A stretch of DNA of 9,516 nucleotides from Lentisphaerota bacterium (lineage in GTDB: Bacteria; Verrucomicrobiota; Lentisphaeria; Oligosphaerales; JAFGRS01). The DNA lies in NCBI GenBank assembly GCA_012514865.1, contig JAAYZO010000967.1:1-9516 (forward strand), in the 5' to 3' direction. Both the position numbers and the translations under genes were made by a program. Under the pieces are notes generated by a model, which did no database searches, was not told where the DNA came from, and was given only the letters and a program-made list of their open reading frames with translations. The stretch's first letter is position 1. Each line of letters starts with the position of its first letter. Positions 6,420 through 9,516 of this stretch are shown here, in pieces.

Positions 6420-9400
6420 TCAGCGCAGGACGGCGATGTCGCCTTCGGTCGAGATCGCCAGCACGGCGCCGTCGGCGAGAGCGCGCAGGTCGGCGACGGC
6501 GCCACTCAGGCGGCCGCTGGCCAGGACCGCGCCGTCGGCGGCGAGGCGCACCACGTTGCCGTCGACGGCGCCGACCCAGCAGGTGCCGTCGGCCAGGCCG
6601 CGCACGACCATGGCGCTGTCGCTCAGGGCACGGCTCCAGAGGCGTTCGCCGGTGGCGGCGAAGCGGTAGACGTAGCCGTTGTTGGAGGCCACGAGGATGT
6701 CCTCGCGGCCGGTGCTGCCGGGGACCGCCACCGGCGAGACCATGCGCACGGCATCGCCGGTGTCGAAGACGGCCAGGCTCTGGCCGCCGGGTTCGTAGAC
6801 GTGCACCTTGCCGTCATCGGCGCCGGCCACGACGTTGCGTTTGCCGTCGCCGCGCGCGGCGCTGTGCAGCGCCCGGCAGCCGCGGCCGAAGCCGCCGCCC
6901 CAGAGCTTCCGGCCGTCGGCCGAGAGCACGGTCATCCAGAAGTACTGCGTGCCGCAAAGCAGCTCGGGGGTGCCGTCGCCATCGATGTCGCCGGCCTCGA
7001 CGATGCGGGTCGGATGCACGACCTCGAAGTTCCACAGGGCCTTGCCGCCACGATCCAGCGCATAGACGCGCCAGTTGTCGCAGCCCGCGACAATCTCAGG
7101 CTTGCCATCGCCATCGAGGTCGACACAGCGCACCACGGTGCAGATGGCGCGGCGGCGGTAGAACTCGAAGGCCGAGGTCCACACCGACGTGCCGTCCAGG
7201 CGCACGGCGCGCAGAGCGCTGTCGTCGCAGGCCAGGAGCAGCTCGTCGGTGCCATCGCCGTCGAGATCGAGCGCGGCCAGGTCGTGCACCGGTACGCCGA
7301 CACTGAACGACCGCAACACGCGGCCGGCGGGGCTGTACTGCACGACATCGCCGGACTGGCTGCCCACGGCCAGGACCGTCTCGCCGCCCGCCCGCACCAG
7401 GGTCGCCTTCGTGAAGACACTCCGCAGCGACGGCCAGTCGACACCCCCCGAAGGACTGCCGATGATCTCGATCTCGTTGATGTAGATGGCCGTCCCGGCC
7501 TGCGGCCTGAGGACGATCCGCGCGGCCTTCGCCTCCTGGTCGCCGAGGCTCAGCGCTGTCACCACCGGCTTGCCGAAGTCCGGATGCGTCTCGCCCGAGG
7601 CGTCGTGACGCACCGCCTCACGGAGGCCCTCCGGGCGGCCGTCGGCGCTGATCAGGATCTCGGCACTGTCGAGCTTGTAGGCCGTCTGCTTGGTGGACTT
7701 CGAGGCCCACCAGAGCTTCAGGCGGACCTCCGACAGGCGGCATGAGACCGGGAAGGCCAGGTCGAGAGTGACCGTCTCGTCGGCCTGGTACATCACCGAG
7801 TTCTCCATGCCCGTGCCGCTGCCATCGGCGACCGCCGTGAGGTCGTTGGCCAGGTGGGTCGCGAAGACATTGCGGGCGGAGGGCTCGGTGCCCGAGAGGA
7901 CCCACGGGAAGGACGGACGGTGCTCGGGGGCAGTCAGGTTGAACGGCGCCAGCGGCGGCATCGCCGCGGGCCGCGCGCCGGCCTGGTAGCCGACCCGGCC
8001 GTCGCCGCGCAGGCGCTGCTCGCGCCAGACGACCGTCGCGGGCTCGCCCGCGGTGGTCGACGCCGCTGACACGTAGGGCGCGGGCTCACCCGGCACCCCC
8101 GCCGTCGCGGCGGCGGTCACCTCCAGAACGCCATCCTGCCAGCGCACGACATGCGCACGGCGACCCGTGTCGACACGCCAGGCCGTGCCCTCGCCGCTCA
8201 GCGCCCACGGCGACACACGGCCATCGGCGGCGCCATGCCACAGCGCCGCCAGGACCACCGCCTCGCCGGCGGCCAGCGAGCCCTCGAAGCCGTTGTCGAG
8301 CACATGCGCCAGGGGCTTGGCATAGGGGTACGACTCCCAGCCGTTGCCGAGGCTCTCGTCGACCCGTATCGTCACCCCCTGCCCCCCCGCACACTGCACC
8401 CGCAACGCCGGGCCCTGCTGCTCGAGCATCATGCCGTCGGCGCAGGGCGTCGTCTCGCCCAGGCCATTCCAGCGCTGCCGCAGGCGGAAGGTCCGGTCGG
8501 CCTTGGCACGCAGCTCGTCGAGGACCAGCAGGGCCTCGTCGGCCTTGACCCAGATCAGGTGCCGCGTCCAGTCCGCCGGGCCGTAGTCGCGCGCCCGCAA
8601 GGAGAACCACCCATACTCGGCGGTCTCGCCGGAGCCCATCAGCTCCATGTAGTCCGGCAGGGCGAAGGCCTCGCCGTCGACCAGCATCAGGAGTGAGTTG
8701 TGGTACTTCTGCTGGTTCTTGATATACTCGTTCTCCATCAGCCAGTTACGGCCGTACTGCGAGTAGCGCAGGAGGCTGTTGGCGTCGGCGTGACGGTGGC
8801 CGCCGTTGTTGACGCCGTCGACCAGGACATACAGCGCCGCCGGGTCGAGCCGGCCACGGAAGGCGGCCTTGTCCACACAGCGCTCCAGCGGCGGGTTATT
8901 GCCCTCCTGCTTGACCGTCCGGAAGTAGCTCTCGTCCAGCGGAATGACCGTAACGCCGTCGAGGGCCGTCGGGACCGCAGCCTCGACCGGCATCCAGAAG
9001 CGCCCCGGGCGCCGGCTCGGGAGGCGCGCGCTCTTGAGGTTGAGGAGGTAGCCGGCCAGGGGGTCGCGGGTGGCGGCGTACATCATCTGCAGGACGATCA
9101 TCTCGGAGCCCGACGAGGCCCAGCCGCTGGAGTCGCCATAGGGCGCCTGGGCGCCGAGGTTGTCCATGGTCGTGCCAAGAGTCTTCAGCATCGTCGCGGC
9201 CGTGCCGCTGGTGAAGAAGGCGTCGTCGGGCGTGGCCATGGCGTGCACGAGCACGTGATGCCAGGTCAGCCACTGGTAGCTGTTGCAGTCGTCGTGGACC
9301 TTCCCGGACGTGTTCTGGCGTCCGAAGTTGTAGGCGACGATGTGCTGCCACATCTCCGGGGCTTTGATCTCCGGGTAGTACTTCCCGAAGTAGAAGGCGC

Positions 9401-9516
9401 CCATCATGGTTCCCAGCGTGGCAAAGGTGAGGTGGTTGCTGACCACGCCGGTGCCCCTGAGGCCACCCGCGGCCTCGGCGACGATCGCTTCGTTCAGCCA
9501 GCGCAGGATCATCTGC
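6420..9516 (-). CDS. Heparinase II/III-fold lyase with discoidin-like domain and FG-GAP/PQQ-type propeller, N-terminus cut
   Basis: Probably a secreted polysaccharide lyase. The frame is open to the right edge; residues are counted from the Met at 9512, which is likely internal because a toroid domain is already under way and no signal peptide is seen. Residues 1-225: alpha-helical toroid, with His-rich TWHHVLVH (83-90). Residues about 226-480: heparinase-type beta-sandwich, with GGHRHADANS (237-246), Glu in LMENEY (258-263) and KYHNSLL (269-275), giving the expected two His, Asp and third His. Residues about 535-690: a discoidin/F5-8C-like sugar-binding module ending in YINEIEIIG. Residues about 712-1030: eight repeat strands of a beta-propeller, with three calcium-loop motifs DLDGDGTDE (749-757), DLDGDGKPE (798-806) and DIDGDGTPE (842-850); later blades lack the loop. 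The last unit stops mid-blade, as in closed propellers. Propeller and discoidin parts may bind glycan or ligands. It converges on the URO-D-like gene. Substrate unknown. Confidence 0.85.
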   Translation of the reverse strand, partial: QMILRWLNEAIVAEAAGGLRGTGVVSNHLTFATLGTMMGAFYFGKYYPEIKAPEMWQHIVAYNFGRQNTSGKVHDDCNSYQWLTWHHVLVHAMATPDDAFFTSGTAATMLKTLGTTMDNLGAQAPYGDSSGWASSGSEMIVLQMMYAATRDPLAGYLLNLKSARLPSRRPGRFWMPVEAAVPTALDGVTVIPLDESYFRTVKQEGNNPPLERCVDKAAFRGRLDPAALYVLVDGVNNGGHRHADANSLLRYSQYGRNWLMENEYIKNQQKYHNSLLMLVDGEAFALPDYMELMGSGETAEYGWFSLRARDYGPADWTRHLIWVKADEALLVLDELRAKADRTFRLRQRWNGLGETTPCADGMMLEQQGPALRVQCAGGQGVTIRVDESLGNGWESYPYAKPLAHVLDNGFEGSLAAGEAVVLAALWHGAADGRVSPWALSGEGTAWRVDTGRRAHVVRWQDGVLEVTAAATAGVPGEPAPYVSAASTTAGEPATVVWREQRLRGDGRVGYQAGARPAAMPPLAPFNLTAPEHRPSFPWVLSGTEPSARNVFATHLANDLTAVADGSGTGMENSVMYQADETVTLDLAFPVSCRLSEVRLKLWWASKSTKQTAYKLDSAEILISADGRPEGLREAVRHDASGETHPDFGKPVVTALSLGDQEAKAARIVLRPQAGTAIYINEIEIIGSPSGGVDWPSLRSVFTKATLVRAGGETVLAVGSQSGDVVQYSPAGRVLRSFSVGVPVHDLAALDLDGDGTDELLLACDDSALRAVRLDGTSVWTSAFEFYRRRAICTVVRCVDLDGDGKPEIVAGCDNWRVYALDRGGKALWNFEVVHPTRIVEAGDIDGDGTPELLCGTQYFWMTVLSADGRKLWGGGFGRGCRALHSAARGDGKRNVVAGADDGKVHVYEPGGQSLAVFDTGDAVRMVSPVAVPGSTGREDILVASNNGYVYRFAATGERLWSRALSDSAMVVRGLADGTCWVGAVDGNVVRLAADGAVLASGRLSGAVADLRALADGAVLAISTEGDIAVLR

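Noticed and set aside
6185..7745. Plus-strand open frames over the stem-loop region and the 3' part of the second lyase gene
   Set aside because: Arg-rich or low-complexity translations antisense to a well-supported propeller domain; they start inside hairpins with no ribosome site.

Overview
The window is GC-rich (roughly 70% G+C by eye) and gene-dense. It looks like chromosome from a bacterium of the Planctomycetota/Lentisphaerota/Verrucomicrobiota sphere or a similar polysaccharide-degrading lineage. The reasons are a eukaryote-type Ser/Thr kinase followed by one membrane span, very large secreted heparinase-fold proteins, an FG-GAP propeller fused to a lyase, a URO-D-superfamily protein beside the lyases, and stem-loop-rich spacers. 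The phylum is an inference; there is no rRNA or other marker.

Layout from left to right. (1) Positions 1-1055, minus strand: a Ser/Thr protein kinase with all catalytic motifs and one transmembrane helix, cut by the left edge. (2) 1056-1290: a 235-bp divergent spacer with a 21-bp-spaced direct repeat and a 12-mer that recurs upstream of the third gene. (3) 1291-4779, plus strand: a secreted 1162-residue heparinase II/III-type polysaccharide lyase with a long unassigned beta-rich C-terminus. (4) 4780-4927: a 148-bp spacer with the second copy of the 12-mer, two stem-loops and a Shine-Dalgarno site. (5) 4928-5992, plus strand: a 354-residue URO-D/corrinoid-methyltransferase-superfamily protein that has HLDGPG where the metal-binding His-X-Cys is usually found. 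(6) 5993-6419: a 427-bp convergent spacer without a credible gene, packed with perfect GC-rich stem-loops. (7) 6420-9516, minus strand: a second, differently built heparinase-fold lyase (toroid, beta-sandwich, discoidin-like domain, FG-GAP/PQQ-type propeller), cut by the right edge at its N-terminus.

The two lyases would depolymerise acidic (uronate-containing, perhaps sulfated or methylated) glycans outside the cytoplasm. The URO-D-like protein has no export signal and would act in the cytoplasm, possibly on methyl groups. The kinase is transcribed away from the lyase genes and may be unrelated. The best leads for something new are the propeller-fused lyase, the pairing of lyases with a Cys-less URO-D-like protein, the 12-mer shared by two upstream regions, and the stem-loop cluster between the convergent genes. 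Functions come from motif recognition and remembered family knowledge; no database search was possible.
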